This document shows positions 54,901-64,000 of a stretch of 64,000 nt of DNA, in pieces (within the stretch, counting starts at the first letter, position 1; each line of letters begins with the position of its first letter). The DNA is from Shewanella loihica PV-4 (GTDB lineage: Bacteria > Pseudomonadota > Gammaproteobacteria > Enterobacterales > Shewanellaceae), in contig NC_009092.1 in NCBI RefSeq assembly GCF_000016065.1, positions 868,001 to 932,000 on the forward strand, written 5' to 3'. The notes below the pieces were generated by a model. The model was not told where the DNA came from and ran no database searches. It saw only the letters and a program-made list of their open reading frames with translations. The translations under genes were made by a program, and so were the position numbers.

Positions 54901-57095
54901 ATGAAGCGACTCATGTGGAGATGATTCAGGTGCCGGCTAATGCCCGTCGTCTGATGGTCGAATCGTTCGGCACCACAGAGAGTGGTCTGGAAGGCAGCCT
55001 GGATAAGGGCAACCTACTGGTTTACGTGGGTAAGGACTACAACGGCAATGGCAAGGCGGATCCGTTCGAAGAGCTATTGTGTGTCTCTAACCACATCCAG
55101 TACGACAACTTCTGTAACATCAACCAGCCGGAGGAGGGCCAATACTGGGCAATCTTCTACAACCCAAGAAAGGGGTCGGCGCAGAACAACTACCACGACT
55201 TCATGGAAGAGACCTTCCAGTTCGCGACAACTGTTGTGACCGACAATGTCGCCTCAGACATGAGCGTGGGCGTGCCTGCCAGCAATGGTCAGGAGGCGGT
55301 AGATATCCAGGTGAACTGGAACTTGCCTGAGATGGTTGAGGGCGATGTTTACTACTCACTGATCGATTTTGGTACCTCAGAGGTCAACGCCGGCAATATC
55401 GGCAAGGTCGCCTTCAAGCTTGAGCGTGGTATCGATGACGTGCATCTGGATGTACCGCAAACCGGTGCCCATCTGGGTGAGCAGGTGCCTTTCACCTTCG
55501 AGGTGCAGCCTAATGACAGCGGCGCGGATCGTGCCTTCACCATTAGTGCCGACATCCCGGCAGGCCTGAGCCTGAATGTGGAAGATGTACTGACCTCATC
55601 TAAGGCGATAGTGACAGACATCAGCCTGGAAGAAGGTAAGCTGACCATCAGCGGTGTTCAACCTAATACCGCCGATCAAGCGCCTAGCTACAATGTCACC
55701 ACTAACCTGGAAGACGCCATGTGCCGCACGCCAGACTTTGGTAACAAGAATCCGGGTGGTTATGTGGATCTCGAAGAGTTCCGTATCTATCCGATCTTCA
55801 GCGGCTTCGCGCCGGTGGAATACGATGCCAACGGTCGTGCCGTCAATGGTAAGGACAACAACATCCTGAGCCGCAACGGTATCGTGCTGCCAATCGATGT
55901 GATCTTCGGTGGTCGTTATGACAGCTTCCATCTGTATAACAACAACGAAGAGCTCAATGTTGCTAAGCAGAACGCCCTGGATATCCATGCACACGGTATC
56001 GTGTCGCTATGGGAAGGTCAGCCTTTCTTCTTCCCATACCATGACATCTTCCCGTATCAGAGCTTCCCATACGAGTCGATCGGCATGATGTGGCGTGGCT
56101 TCGAGGCGCTGGATCCAAGTGCGCCAAAAGCTATCCTATCGGCACCACTGGTCAACAACTTCAGCGAGCGTTCGGGCATCTCTATTGCCAGCACGCAAAC
56201 TGGTTGGGGCATCCTGGAATACGATAACGCGCGTACATACCTGCCTGCGGGCCGCGATGCAAACCGCGTCTATCAGTGGCAAGAGCTGGATGACAGATTC
56301 GACTTCGAGCTGATCTTCAACGTCAACACCCGTCATGGCGACGGTGAGTACGAGATGATGATGGCCTATGACAATCTGGACTTCGGTAGCCAAGACGGCC
56401 GTGGTTCTATCGGTATCCAAGGCTTCAAGGGCGGTGTCTATGCCTATGGTCCGCTGAGTGCCTACCTGGGTGAGCAGTTTACCTATGGCGAGCTGGACAA
56501 GAAGCTATCTGACGGTCTGGTGATCTGTTACGACTACGTGGGCCCTGAGTCTTCGCAGTTCGAGGTAACCGCCTGGACTCGTGTGAAAGACAATGCCGCT
56601 GGTCAAGACCTAACGGTTAACGCCGTGAGCCAGGTAGAAGGCATGGCCGACATCAGCATGAGCCACACAGTCAGTGTTGCCTCTAACATCACCCTGGGCG
56701 CTATCGCCGACCAGAGTGTGGCAGAGAACACTAGCCTGGAAGGCATCGCCGTGATGTACGCCGATGAGCAAAACAGCGTTAACCAGATCACCGTTACCGG
56801 TGAGCACATTACCGCTGTGGTCGATGGCCATACCTCAGGTAGCGAAATCACCATCACGCCGGAAGCCAACTTCTACGGCGAAGTGGAAGTCACGGTTACC
56901 GTGAGCGACGTGGAAAACCCAAGCGATGCGGCATCGACCAGCTTCATGCTGACCGTTGAGTCTGATGGCGTCGAGCCACAGCCTGAGCCAGAAACTCAAC
57001 CTGAAGTCGAAGAGAAAGACGACGGTGGTGCGCTCGGTTTCGCGGCCCTGATGATGCTGATGTTTGCCGGCCTACGCCGCAAGCTAGCACGCTAA
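51978..57095 (+). CDS. Secreted subtilisin-like protease 2, giant, GlyGly-CTERM anchored
   Basis: A 1,705-residue S8 serine protease. It has a signal peptide (residues 1-22), a propeptide (about 60-200) and a catalytic domain with Asp234 (VGIIDTGVNTD), His312 (GHGSHVASTA) and Ser691 (SGTSMASPHVAGAMALL). A PA-type insert with DVIVVCKRND lies at about 490-600. About 900 residues of beta-rich modules follow, ending with a cadherin-like ITPEANFYGEVEVTVTVSD and an acidic linker (EPQPEPETQPEVEEKDD). The tail GGALGFAALMMLMFAGLRRK is a GlyGly-CTERM signal. AAAGGTGG precedes the ATG. It resembles subtilase 1 in plan but is larger, so it is a distant paralogue. Confidence 0.94.
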   Translation: MKVKTLVTAVAAALYSAGMAHAAIQQAKVERLEPLKITAEQAKKLNAASTQEVNLLQNDGLNVQISHQNQKFVAEEGLTGEHVYIVRLYQKPLAQAGASLLAQGGAERSAVKAKPGEAKLFVAGQPVNREIKQYRDQLLSKQQAVISELSATLGDRPVRQQFTNAVNGFSMTMSQEEAQRVSQMASVASVRRSKTYDLLSDVGPELIGADKIWTGTVTDSVPYKGENVIVGIIDTGVNTDHRSFADVGDDGYDHQNPWGAGQYVGDCLKEGFEGMCNDKLIGVRSYPVITDNFTSGVYGDTRPAVGEDYQGHGSHVASTAAGNVLLDVDFVNPAPGAVNDGSVVKEALFPRMSGVAPHANIISYQVCHPSNEFNPGCPGEALIAGIEDAISDGVDVINFSIGGQDSHPWSDDVELAFLSAREAGISVAAAAGNSGQPAGYKEYFGAIDHASPWLMNVAASTHSREILVETKLVDPMGGDEAPRWSEIVGGAVNTSSVTGMVVKASDYGDEYCGDPFPAGTFDLTDADGNPTDVIVVCKRNDLNDPNGIARSAKANNILAGGADGMIMYNYANADSIVATAAYSVPSIHITKQEWDGRWDNGMSGYGLSDWLAKGSNHMLTISETTIDRDLDPERADWLAAFSSRGPSPSTPEALIPAVAAPGVNIYAAFADEHPFVSGGASGDFAFLSGTSMASPHVAGAMALLKQAKPSWSATEIQSALAMTAENKVQYHRLNDENGDVALASTYRAGTGRINVANAAKAGFIMDETVENFKAADPQNGGAVHKLNIPQLVNFECKPQCQWIRTIKATTAGSWSVTHDDVMNWAFDSRSQMAQNGVSIKVTPSEFTLEAGETMDIVVEASIMDTQDWFSNAEVELHSNLIFTETSGAASEAHWPVVFKYDKNGMPGRLAATAHRNDGNAIIKGISLPEGDNIQGRIFAPVKADVKTITLPKDNDGSFPWSSNADQSVPMEERLDEATHVEMIQVPANARRLMVESFGTTESGLEGSLDKGNLLVYVGKDYNGNGKADPFEELLCVSNHIQYDNFCNINQPEEGQYWAIFYNPRKGSAQNNYHDFMEETFQFATTVVTDNVASDMSVGVPASNGQEAVDIQVNWNLPEMVEGDVYYSLIDFGTSEVNAGNIGKVAFKLERGIDDVHLDVPQTGAHLGEQVPFTFEVQPNDSGADRAFTISADIPAGLSLNVEDVLTSSKAIVTDISLEEGKLTISGVQPNTADQAPSYNVTTNLEDAMCRTPDFGNKNPGGYVDLEEFRIYPIFSGFAPVEYDANGRAVNGKDNNILSRNGIVLPIDVIFGGRYDSFHLYNNNEELNVAKQNALDIHAHGIVSLWEGQPFFFPYHDIFPYQSFPYESIGMMWRGFEALDPSAPKAILSAPLVNNFSERSGISIASTQTGWGILEYDNARTYLPAGRDANRVYQWQELDDRFDFELIFNVNTRHGDGEYEMMMAYDNLDFGSQDGRGSIGIQGFKGGVYAYGPLSAYLGEQFTYGELDKKLSDGLVICYDYVGPESSQFEVTAWTRVKDNAAGQDLTVNAVSQVEGMADISMSHTVSVASNITLGAIADQSVAENTSLEGIAVMYADEQNSVNQITVTGEHITAVVDGHTSGSEITITPEANFYGEVEVTVTVSDVENPSDAASTSFMLTVESDGVEPQPEPETQPEVEEKDDGGALGFAALMMLMFAGLRRKLAR

Positions 57096-57232
57096 TCAGG
57101 GTAGGGTGTCAGGCGGTTTGCTATTGAGCCGCCTGATACTAAGCCGGAAAGTTAGTGCGTAAAATCGGTGCTTAGTCGTCGGAGTGATACCTAAGCACTA
57201 TTTGTTAGCACAAACCAATTACTGAAGTGATT

Positions 57233-57266
57233 GCCAGTATTCCAGGGATGGAATGCTGGCTTTTTT
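57233..57266 (+). terminator. Terminator after subtilase 2
   Basis: GCCAGTATTCCA GGGA TGGAATGCTGGC (one G-T pair) followed by six T residues. Confidence 0.87.
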
Positions 57267-57400
57267 ATGTTAGGCGGAAATTTCCGGCGAGTTGGCTAAG
57301 ATTATTGATCTACTACAATTTATCTAGCATTAAGCACTGACACTGGTACTTTTTAGCTATATTTTACTTACAAATGTAATAAACCCTGTTGGAGTGGAAC

Positions 57401-59065
57401 ATGTGGCAATTAAGAATGAAAAATAAGCTGTTGGTATTTGCTCTCCTGCCCCTGATTTTGAGTTTTCTCTTCTTAGTTTCAATCACCTATAACCTGGAAT
57501 CTAACTCCCTCGAAGAGAATATGTCGACCTTCAAGGCGAGCCTCTATAGCGAACGTAAGGCGCAGCTAAAGGATCAGGTCGATATCGCCCTGGATATCGT
57601 CGAGCATCAGCTCTCCCTGGGGACGGCGGGCGATGTGAACAAGGCGCTGCGTAACGTGCGCTTCGGCACCGCCGGTTACTTCTTCATCTATGATTTTGAC
57701 GGCTTCAACCGCTTTCATGCGGTCAAGCCTGCGCTGGAGGGTACGGCGCAGATCGGCATGACAGACCCTAACGGCAAGAAGATAGTGGTCGGCCTGATCG
57801 ATGCCGCCAGAAGCGGCGATGGTTTCTTCAACTATGACTACTCCAAACCTGGGGTCACGGGGCTGGTGCCTAAGATAGGCTACGCCGCAACCGTGCCGGG
57901 TAAAGATTGGATCTTGGGTACTGGCGCCTACACCGACGATATCGACGCCCAGGTGGAGAGCTATCGTGAGGTGATGACCAAGCACATGAACGACAAGGCG
58001 ATGATGATTCTGCTCTTTGCCCTGGTGCTGGTGGCGATCACCGCCGTGGTGATGCTGGTGGCCGCCCAGCGCATGGTCAACCCGATTCACAACATGGTGC
58101 AGAACCTCGAAGATATCGCCAAGGGTGAGGGGGATCTGACCAAGCGCCTGGACGTGCAGGGCAGCGATGAGATCGCCATGCTGGGCCGCGCCTTCAACCA
58201 GTTTGTCGATAAGCTGCAGGGGATCATCAAGGATGTGGCCAGGGCCACCGTCGAGGTGAAGAGTGGCGCGGATAACATCTCCTCCCAGACAGCGGCCATG
58301 GCGCAGCAGCTGATCAGCCACAACAACGAGACGGATCAGGTGGTTACGGCGATCACCGAGATGTCGGCGACCGCTTCAGAGGTGGCCATGAGCACCACTC
58401 AGGTGGCCGAGGCGACCCAGGCGGCCACCCAGGATGTGGGCAACGCCCAGGAGTGTGTCGACAGCTCGCTGCATGAGGTCTCGACCCTGATGGCGGAGAT
58501 CGATATGGCGGCCGGACATATCAACTCCCTCAACGAGCAGTCACAGAAGATCAACAGCGTGCTGAGTGTGATAGGTGGCATCGCCGAGCAGACTAACCTG
58601 CTCGCCCTCAACGCCGCCATCGAGGCGGCCCGCGCCGGTGAGCAGGGGCGCGGCTTCGCCGTGGTAGCCGATGAGGTGCGCAGCCTCGCGAGCCGGACAC
58701 AGGCCAGTACCTTAGAGATCAACGAGATGTTGTCTGAGCTGCATAATCTGGTGTCGCTGGCGGTGAGCAGCATGGAGTCGAGTCAGCAGAGCTGTCATCG
58801 CTCGGTGACCTCGTCGCGGGCGATCTCAGATAGCCTGGGGGCGGTGACCTCGGCGGTGACATCGATCAACGACATGAGTACCCAGATCGCCACGGCGGCC
58901 ACCGAGCAGAGTTCGGTGACCGAGGAGATCAACCGCAACGTGTTTGCGATTCAGGAGATCGTCAACGAGCTGCTACAGGCCAGTAATAGCGCCTCGGACA
59001 CCAGTCAGGGACTGGCCAACGAGGGCCGTAACCTGGATACCCTAGTTGGTCAGTTTAAGGTGTAA
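57401..59065 (+). CDS. Methyl-accepting chemotaxis protein (sCache type)
   Basis: A 554-residue chemoreceptor. Two membrane helices (about 9-29 and 200-225) flank a periplasmic sCache_2-like domain with [27 protein letters not shown] and [23 protein letters not shown] domain (about 226-280) follows, then a signalling domain with the conserved hairpin [20 protein letters not shown] and [15 protein letters not shown]. The ligand cannot be read. I chose ATG 57401 because TTGGAG lies at the right distance. It ends at a bidirectional terminator and its neighbour is formate dehydrogenase. Confidence 0.95.
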   Translation: MWQLRMKNKLLVFALLPLILSFLFLVSITYNLESNSLEENMSTFKASLYSERKAQLKDQVDIALDIVEHQLSLGTAGDVNKALRNVRFGTAGYFFIYDFDGFNRFHAVKPALEGTAQIGMTDPNGKKIVVGLIDAARSGDGFFNYDYSKPGVTGLVPKIGYAATVPGKDWILGTGAYTDDIDAQVESYREVMTKHMNDKAMMILLFALVLVAITAVVMLVAAQRMVNPIHNMVQNLEDIAKGEGDLTKRLDVQGSDEIAMLGRAFNQFVDKLQGIIKDVARATVEVKSGADNISSQTAAMAQQLISHNNETDQVVTAITEMSATASEVAMSTTQVAEATQAATQDVGNAQECVDSSLHEVSTLMAEIDMAAGHINSLNEQSQKINSVLSVIGGIAEQTNLLALNAAIEAARAGEQGRGFAVVADEVRSLASRTQASTLEINEMLSELHNLVSLAVSSMESSQQSCHRSVTSSRAISDSLGAVTSAVTSINDMSTQIATAATEQSSVTEEINRNVFAIQEIVNELLQASNSASDTSQGLANEGRNLDTLVGQFKV

Positions 59066-59120
59066 CGGGCAGTCTAAGGTGTAGCAGCCTGCTCGAAGCA
59101 TCAAGTTGCTAAGCCACAAA

Positions 59121-59157
59121 GAAAAAGGCCACAACTCCTGTTGGGGCCTTTTTTACT
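59121..59157. terminator. Bidirectional terminator between the receptor and fdh genes
   Basis: AAAAAGGCC and GGCCTTTTTT surround an imperfect inner stem (ACAAC/GTTG), with A and T tracts on both flanks. Confidence 0.85.
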
Positions 59158-59170
59158 ACGTTAGCTTGCC

Positions 59171-62100
59171 CTAAGACCAGCAGATCGCCTCGCTGGCCTT
59201 CTCGACCCTGACGGCGCAGATCTTAAACTCGGGGATCTTGGCCACAGGGTCCAGCACATTGTTGGTCAGCTTGTTAGCCGCCGCCTCGGCAAAGTGGAAG
59301 GGCAGGAAGAGCACTCCCGGCTGGGCGCGGCGCGTGACGAAGGCGGCGATGTTGATGCTGCCGCGTCTCGTCGACAGAGTCAGCACGTCGCCGTTGTTCA
59401 CCCCTAGACGGTCGGCGTCGATGGCCGACATCATCACCCTGGGCGACCCCAGGGTATTGAGGCCGTCCGTCTTGCGGGTCAGGGTGCCGGTGTGGAACTG
59501 CTCCAGCAGGCGCCCGGTGGAGAGGGTGAAGGGATAATCTTCGCAGGGCAGTTCGGCCGGTAGGCGGTAGCCGACGGGCGTCATCTTGCCGAGCCCTCGG
59601 GTAAAGCGCTCTTTATGCATCAGGCGGGTGCCCTCATGGCCAGGCTCTGGGCAGGGCCACTGCTTACCCAGCAGGCCTTTCGGCGTACTCGGGTCTGTGT
59701 CCTGCCATTGGATGCCGCGGTACTGGGGTGTGACGCGGGTCAGCTCCTGCCAGATGGACGCTTCATCCTCATAGTGCCAGTCGGCGCCAAGGGCCTTGGC
59801 GATATCTGTGATGATCTGCCAGTCGCGGCGGGCCAGGCCTGGGCTGTCGATGGCCGCCTGCAGACGCTGCACCCGACGCTCGGTATTGGTGAAGTGGCCT
59901 GGCTTCTCGGCGAAGCTGGCGGCCGGCAATACCACGTCGGCCAGCTGGGCCGTCTCCGTCATGAAGATATCCTGGACGATCAGCAGCTCGGCCGACTCCA
60001 GCCCTTGCATCACATGAGCCTGGTCGGGATCGCTCAGTACAGGGTTTTCTCCCATCACATAGAGGGCTTTGAGCCTGCCGTGGGCCAGGGCGTGCATCAT
60101 CTCGGTGGCCGCCAGACCTATCTGATCTGGTAGCCACTCCTGTTGCCAGGCCTGTCTGAAGGCGGCTTGCACCTCGGGGTCGGTCACCTTCTGGTAGCCG
60201 GTGAAGTAGTTGGGCAGGGCGCCCATGTCACAGGCGCCCTGGACATTGCTCTGGCCCCGCAGTGGATTGATCCCCGCGCCCTCGATGCCTATGTTGCCGC
60301 ACAGCAGTTGCAGGTTGGCGATGGCGGTGACATTGTCGTGTCCCGAGGTGTGCTGGGTGATCCCCATGGCATAGTAGATGGCGGTCTTCTCTGCCGTGCC
60401 TATCATGCGGGCCAGCTGGGCTATCTCCTCTTCGCCAACCCCAGTGATCTTGGCCGCATTGTCTAGGCTGTAGTCGTCCTTCATCACCTCGGTGCGAAGT
60501 GCATCGAATCCTTCTACGCGTCGGTCGATATAGTCCTCGTCGTGCCAGCCCTGCTTGATGATCTCCTGCATGATGGCGTTGAGCAGCATAACGTCGCTGC
60601 CGGGGCGATGACGCACGTAGAGCTCGGCGCTGTCGGCGATGCTCACCCGTTTGGGGTCGGCCACCACCAGGCGGGCACCGTGTTGGCTCACCGCCTGTTT
60701 GATCTTGGAGGCGATGATGGGGTGGGCGGCTTCGGTATCCGAGCCCAGGATGAAGATGAGATCCGAGGATTTTATCGACGGAATATCATTGGTCATGGCG
60801 CCGCTGCCAAGGCTCTCCTGCAGGGCGGTGACCGTCGAGGCATGACACAGGCGGGCGCAGTGATCTATGTTGTTGGTGCCGATGACGCTTCTAAACAGCT
60901 TTTGGAACAGATAGTTATCTTCGTTGGTCGCCTTGGCGGAGGCCAGACCGGCGATGGCGTCACCGCCATGTTCGGCCTTGATGCGACCAAGCTCGGTGCC
61001 TATGTAGTCGATCGCCTCATTCCAGCTGACCGGCACCAGCTCGCCATCTTTGCGCAGCAGCGGCTGGGTCAGACGTTGCTGGCTGTTGATGAAGTCAAAT
61101 CCGAAGCGGCCCTTGACGCAGAGCATCCCCTCGTTGACCTGGGATCGGCTGTCGCCCGAGACACGTTTGATCTCACCAGTCACGGGATCGCTATGGATGA
61201 TGACACGGCAGCCTACGCCGCAGTAGGTGCAGACGGTGGAGGTCTGTTTCAGCTCATGTTTAACCCCCTGACGCTTGTCTCTGGCATCGGTCAGCGCCCC
61301 TGTGGGGCAGACCTGGACACAGTTACCGCACTGGACGCATTGGCTGTCGGCCATGGTGGCGCTGAACCCGGCGCGGGGCGCCTGGCGGCTGTGTGTTGCG
61401 GCCATCTCCTGGGGCAGTGCCAGGTAACTGTCGGGCTCGAAACTGATCGCCTGATGGCCAGACTGCTGGCGGCACATGGCGACGCAGGCCCCGCAGCTGA
61501 TGCAGCGGTTGGGGTCGAAGTTGATAAAAGGCGTGCTGGCATCCTGGGTAAAGGCGCGGTGGCCCTGTTTATCGAGCGCGGCACCATCGACACGGTACTC
61601 GGTGGCGTAGTCCCGCAGGGCACACTCAGTGTTGGCCTGACAGCCACACTCCAGGCAGCGGGCGGCCTCGAGCATCGCCTCCTCATCGTTAAAGCCGAGT
61701 TCTATCTCGTCGAAATTATCCAGGCGCTTGTTGATGGCGAGTTCCGGCATCTTGGCCTTGGCCTGTAGCAGACGAGCCGGGAAGTGACGGCTGTCTGGCT
61801 TCTGCTCATCCTGCTTCTGGGAGTTGAAGGGCGCAGGTGTCAGCTCACAGCTCAGCTCGCCGCTCAGCAGTTTCTCGATGGCATTGGCGGCCTTACGCCC
61901 ATCGGCCACCGCGGCAACCGCCGTGGCGGGGCCGGTGCGCGAATCACCGAGCACGAACAGTTTCTCCACCCCTGAGGACATAGTATGTTCACAGCCGGAG
62001 AAGGTGTTCCAGCGGGTCAGGGCCACCTCGCCGGTGGAGAGCTGGCTCTCTGGATGTTCGAGGAAGGTCATGTCCGGGGTCTGGGAGACCGCCGGGATCA

Positions 62101-63403
62101 CAGTATCGAACGCCTCGGTGAAGGTCTCGCCTGTGGTCTGGGGTGAGCGTCTGCCGGAGGCATCGGGTTCGCCAAGGCGCATCTTCTCGAAGGTGATGGC
62201 ATTGATACGGCCATTGGCGTCGCCATGGTTTTCGATAGGGTTAGTGAGGAAATAGAAGCGCACGCCCTCATGTTCGGCCTCCTCTATCTCATAGACCTCT
62301 GCCGGCATCTCGTCGCGGGTGCGGCGATAGGCCAGGGTTACCTCGGCGCCCTTGCGCAGCGCGGTGCGGGCGCAGTCGATGGCGGTGTTGCCGCCGCCGA
62401 TCACCGCCACCTTCTGGCCTGTGTGGTAGTTGTTGTCTGTGCAGTGATCCTTAAGGTAATCCACCCCCAAGTAGCAGCCTTCGAGGTCTACGCCAGGATA
62501 GTTCATGGGCACCGCCTTCTGGGCGCCGATGGCGAGACAGACGGCGTCGAATTGGTTGACCAGCTCCTTGAGGTGGATGTCGCGGCCGAGACGAGTATCT
62601 GTCTGTATCACCAGGCCATTCTGGCACAGCAGGTCTATCTCTCTGTCCAGGATCTGCTTGGGCAGACGGTATTCGGGGATACCGTATCTTAGCCAGCCGC
62701 CCGCCTTAGGCATGGACTCGAAAATGGTCACCTCATGGCCTGAATTGGAGAGATAGTAACCCGCGCTGATCCCCGCCGGGCCGCTGCCTATGATGGCGAC
62801 GCGTTTGCCGGTAGCTGGCGCCTTGGGCGGCACATAGGTGTCTTCACTGCCCAGATCCAGATCGGCGGCGTGACGCTTGAGTTGGCGAATGGCCAGGGGC
62901 TCATCCAACTCGCCGCGGCGACAGGCCGATTCGCAAAAGGCCGGGCAGACACGGCCGATAGAGAGCGGTAGCGGTAGGGTTTGTTTGATCACCTTGACCG
63001 CTTCCTTGTGGTTGCCCTGGGCGATATGCAGCAGATAGGACTGCACGTCTACGCCGGCCGGACAGGCCTGTTGGCAGGGGGCTTCGCAGTCGGCGAAGTG
63101 GTCGCTCAAAAGGTGTTTCAGTGCCGCCTGGCGGCGTTTGCTGAGGGCGGCCGAATGGGTGATCACCTCGAGCTGTGCCTCGACCTGTGTCTTACAGGCC
63201 TTGACCGTGTGGAAGTCGCCCTTTTCGTCGCGTACCTCGACATAGCAGAGGTTACAGTCTTGTTTGCCTGCGAGTTTGTCGTCCAGTTGCTTGCCCAGAT
63301 GACATAAATTAGGGATCGCTATGCCTGCGGCCTTGGCACAGGTGAGCAGATCTTCGCCCCGGTTGGCTTTGACGACCTGGCCGTCGAAGGTGAGTTCTAT
63401 CAT
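59171..63403 (-). CDS. Giant formate dehydrogenase alpha subunit with fused flavin reductase
   Basis: A 1,410-residue multidomain enzyme. In order it has a 2Fe-2S ferredoxin domain (Cys34, 50, 53, 70), an NADH-dehydrogenase G-type/Fer4_20 domain (about 85-180; CEAPCQQACPAG, CPAFCESACRRG), and a GltD-like FAD/NAD(P) reductase (GSGPAGISAG at 206, GGGNTAIDCAR at 336). Two 4Fe-4S clusters follow (CISCGAC...C at 634-644, CVQCGNCVQVCP at 689-699). The molybdopterin catalytic domain has CTYCGVGC at 725-732, and HCARLCHAS places the active-site Cys near 853, where E. coli FdhF has selenocysteine. It probably oxidises formate and passes electrons to NAD(P) within one polypeptide. Confidence 0.93.
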   Translation of the reverse strand: MIELTFDGQVVKANRGEDLLTCAKAAGIAIPNLCHLGKQLDDKLAGKQDCNLCYVEVRDEKGDFHTVKACKTQVEAQLEVITHSAALSKRRQAALKHLLSDHFADCEAPCQQACPAGVDVQSYLLHIAQGNHKEAVKVIKQTLPLPLSIGRVCPAFCESACRRGELDEPLAIRQLKRHAADLDLGSEDTYVPPKAPATGKRVAIIGSGPAGISAGYYLSNSGHEVTIFESMPKAGGWLRYGIPEYRLPKQILDREIDLLCQNGLVIQTDTRLGRDIHLKELVNQFDAVCLAIGAQKAVPMNYPGVDLEGCYLGVDYLKDHCTDNNYHTGQKVAVIGGGNTAIDCARTALRKGAEVTLAYRRTRDEMPAEVYEIEEAEHEGVRFYFLTNPIENHGDANGRINAITFEKMRLGEPDASGRRSPQTTGETFTEAFDTVIPAVSQTPDMTFLEHPESQLSTGEVALTRWNTFSGCEHTMSSGVEKLFVLGDSRTGPATAVAAVADGRKAANAIEKLLSGELSCELTPAPFNSQKQDEQKPDSRHFPARLLQAKAKMPELAINKRLDNFDEIELGFNDEEAMLEAARCLECGCQANTECALRDYATEYRVDGAALDKQGHRAFTQDASTPFINFDPNRCISCGACVAMCRQQSGHQAISFEPDSYLALPQEMAATHSRQAPRAGFSATMADSQCVQCGNCVQVCPTGALTDARDKRQGVKHELKQTSTVCTYCGVGCRVIIHSDPVTGEIKRVSGDSRSQVNEGMLCVKGRFGFDFINSQQRLTQPLLRKDGELVPVSWNEAIDYIGTELGRIKAEHGGDAIAGLASAKATNEDNYLFQKLFRSVIGTNNIDHCARLCHASTVTALQESLGSGAMTNDIPSIKSSDLIFILGSDTEAAHPIIASKIKQAVSQHGARLVVADPKRVSIADSAELYVRHRPGSDVMLLNAIMQEIIKQGWHDEDYIDRRVEGFDALRTEVMKDDYSLDNAAKITGVGEEEIAQLARMIGTAEKTAIYYAMGITQHTSGHDNVTAIANLQLLCGNIGIEGAGINPLRGQSNVQGACDMGALPNYFTGYQKVTDPEVQAAFRQAWQQEWLPDQIGLAATEMMHALAHGRLKALYVMGENPVLSDPDQAHVMQGLESAELLIVQDIFMTETAQLADVVLPAASFAEKPGHFTNTERRVQRLQAAIDSPGLARRDWQIITDIAKALGADWHYEDEASIWQELTRVTPQYRGIQWQDTDPSTPKGLLGKQWPCPEPGHEGTRLMHKERFTRGLGKMTPVGYRLPAELPCEDYPFTLSTGRLLEQFHTGTLTRKTDGLNTLGSPRVMMSAIDADRLGVNNGDVLTLSTRRGSINIAAFVTRRAQPGVLFLPFHFAEAAANKLTNNVLDPVAKIPEFKICAVRVEKASEAICWS

Positions 63404-63668
63404 GGTAGGGACCTTTTATTAGAATCTAAGCTTGAGCTTGGCTACCTTGGTCTCGTCGATGATTTTTTATGGACTGCCTATGGGTAAAGAGGCTTATCGT
63501 AAATTAGCGAAACAAGGTTTGCTTGAGTATACCCAGAGGCTTTTTCACCACAGGTCTTAGTAGTGATTTTTTGTGCTGCATTTGCAGTGCTGCTCACAAA
63601 TTGTGCTGAGTTTGTTGGCTTACGCCGTGGCGGAATTAGTGCGATTTGAGGTGGATCACACTCTGCCC

Positions 63669-64000
63669 TTAGCGGGTCATCTTCTTGACGAACACCACCA
63701 CGAACAGGGCGATGGTAAAGCTGCCGGTGAAGGCCTCGACGGCCGCGATGGCGCGGGAATAGCCTATGGGGGTGAAGTCGCCATAGCCTAGCGTGGTGAA
63801 GGTGACGACCGAGTAGTAGATGCAGTTGAAGAAGAGCGCCAGGTTGGTGGTGAGATCGTTTTGCCAGTTGAACACATGGATATTGCCGTCGTAGTTGAGG
63901 CCGGTAAACAGGTAGAGCAGGGCGCAGACGAATATAAGCCCCATGGAGAAGCCGATCACCCGGGTGGGAGCCTCGCCATAGCCGCAGAAGATGTCGATCA
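63669..64000 (-). CDS. Potassium channel family protein, 5' end missing
   Basis: The reverse frame is open from the right window edge to a stop at 63669; a GTG at 63959 is an internal codon rather than the start. Two membrane helices flank the pore loop with the selectivity filter in VTFTTLGYGDFTP (TLGYGD). Upstream codons read IDIFCGYGEAP, the junction seen in channels with an N-terminal cytoplasmic domain, often pentapeptide repeats. Only about 110 residues are visible, so the N-terminal domain cannot be described. Confidence 0.8.
   Translation of the reverse strand, partial: IDIFCGYGEAPTRVIGFSMGLIFVCALLYLFTGLNYDGNIHVFNWQNDLTTNLALFFNCIYYSVVTFTTLGYGDFTPIGYSRAIAAVEAFTGSFTIALFVVVFVKKMTR

Noticed and set aside
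60542..61768. Long forward frame of 408 codons opposite the formate dehydrogenase gene
   Set aside because: It is the shadow of a strongly conserved molybdoenzyme; no family features, ribosome site or composition support it.

Overview
The window looks like a stretch of chromosome from a Shewanella-type gammaproteobacterium (Alteromonadales). Supporting signs are ArcA, a lysC gene behind a lysine riboswitch, xerD-dsbC-recJ order, two very large secreted subtilases with GlyGly-CTERM tails, a DUF3019/MipA/two-component cluster, a large formate dehydrogenase fusion beside a chemotaxis receptor, and small Shewanella-style proteins. Most genes are GC-rich and tightly packed. I see no tRNA, rRNA, CRISPR array, prophage or intact transposase gene. 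The genus is inferred from gene content and has not been tested by a database search.

Layout. 1-7 kb: a truncated PAS sensor, a small radical SAM protein whose 3' end runs into a 23-bp tandem repeat, and an RND efflux pair. 7-9 kb: srmB and trmN6. 9.7-14.8 kb: brnQ, then xerD, dsbC and recJ. 15-18.4 kb: fbp and a secreted S9 dipeptidyl peptidase. 18.5-20 kb: an AT-rich TetR/reductase pair around a perfect operator palindrome, followed by an unusual chain of hairpins. 20-24.6 kb: arcA, a DUF3293 gene, and the lysine-riboswitch operon lysC plus an M14-type deacylase. 24.7-28.6 kb: secreted subtilase 1. 28.8-36.2 kb: asnC, rluA, small membrane proteins, methyltransferases, D-lactate dehydrogenase, dienelactone hydrolase, CorA-type and MscS-type membrane proteins. 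36.3-40 kb: the ahpC/ahpF peroxidase system and a diguanylate cyclase. 40-46.7 kb: a thioredoxin/DsbD-like membrane protein, a 270-bp MITE-like element, an OhrR-like regulator, a short GlpD-like oxidoreductase and rlmC. 46.8-51.3 kb: chrA and the overlapping operon mipA-DUF3019-response regulator-kinase. 52-57 kb: secreted subtilase 2. 57.4-64 kb: chemotaxis receptor, giant formate dehydrogenase and a truncated potassium channel.

How it fits together. Much of the window serves respiration and redox balance (ArcA, formate dehydrogenase, D-lactate dehydrogenase, AhpCF, DsbC and the DsbD-like protein) and life on proteins and peptides (two large surface proteases, a periplasmic dipeptidyl peptidase, a branched-chain amino acid carrier). 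The observations most worth following up are: (i) a 14-bp sequence found both in front of the mipA two-component operon and in front of the 1,705-residue protease, which suggests one regulon; (ii) an M14-family deacylase translationally coupled to riboswitch-controlled lysC; (iii) the roughly 190-nt hairpin chain at 19.75-19.93 kb; and (iv) the MITE-like element at 42.5 kb.
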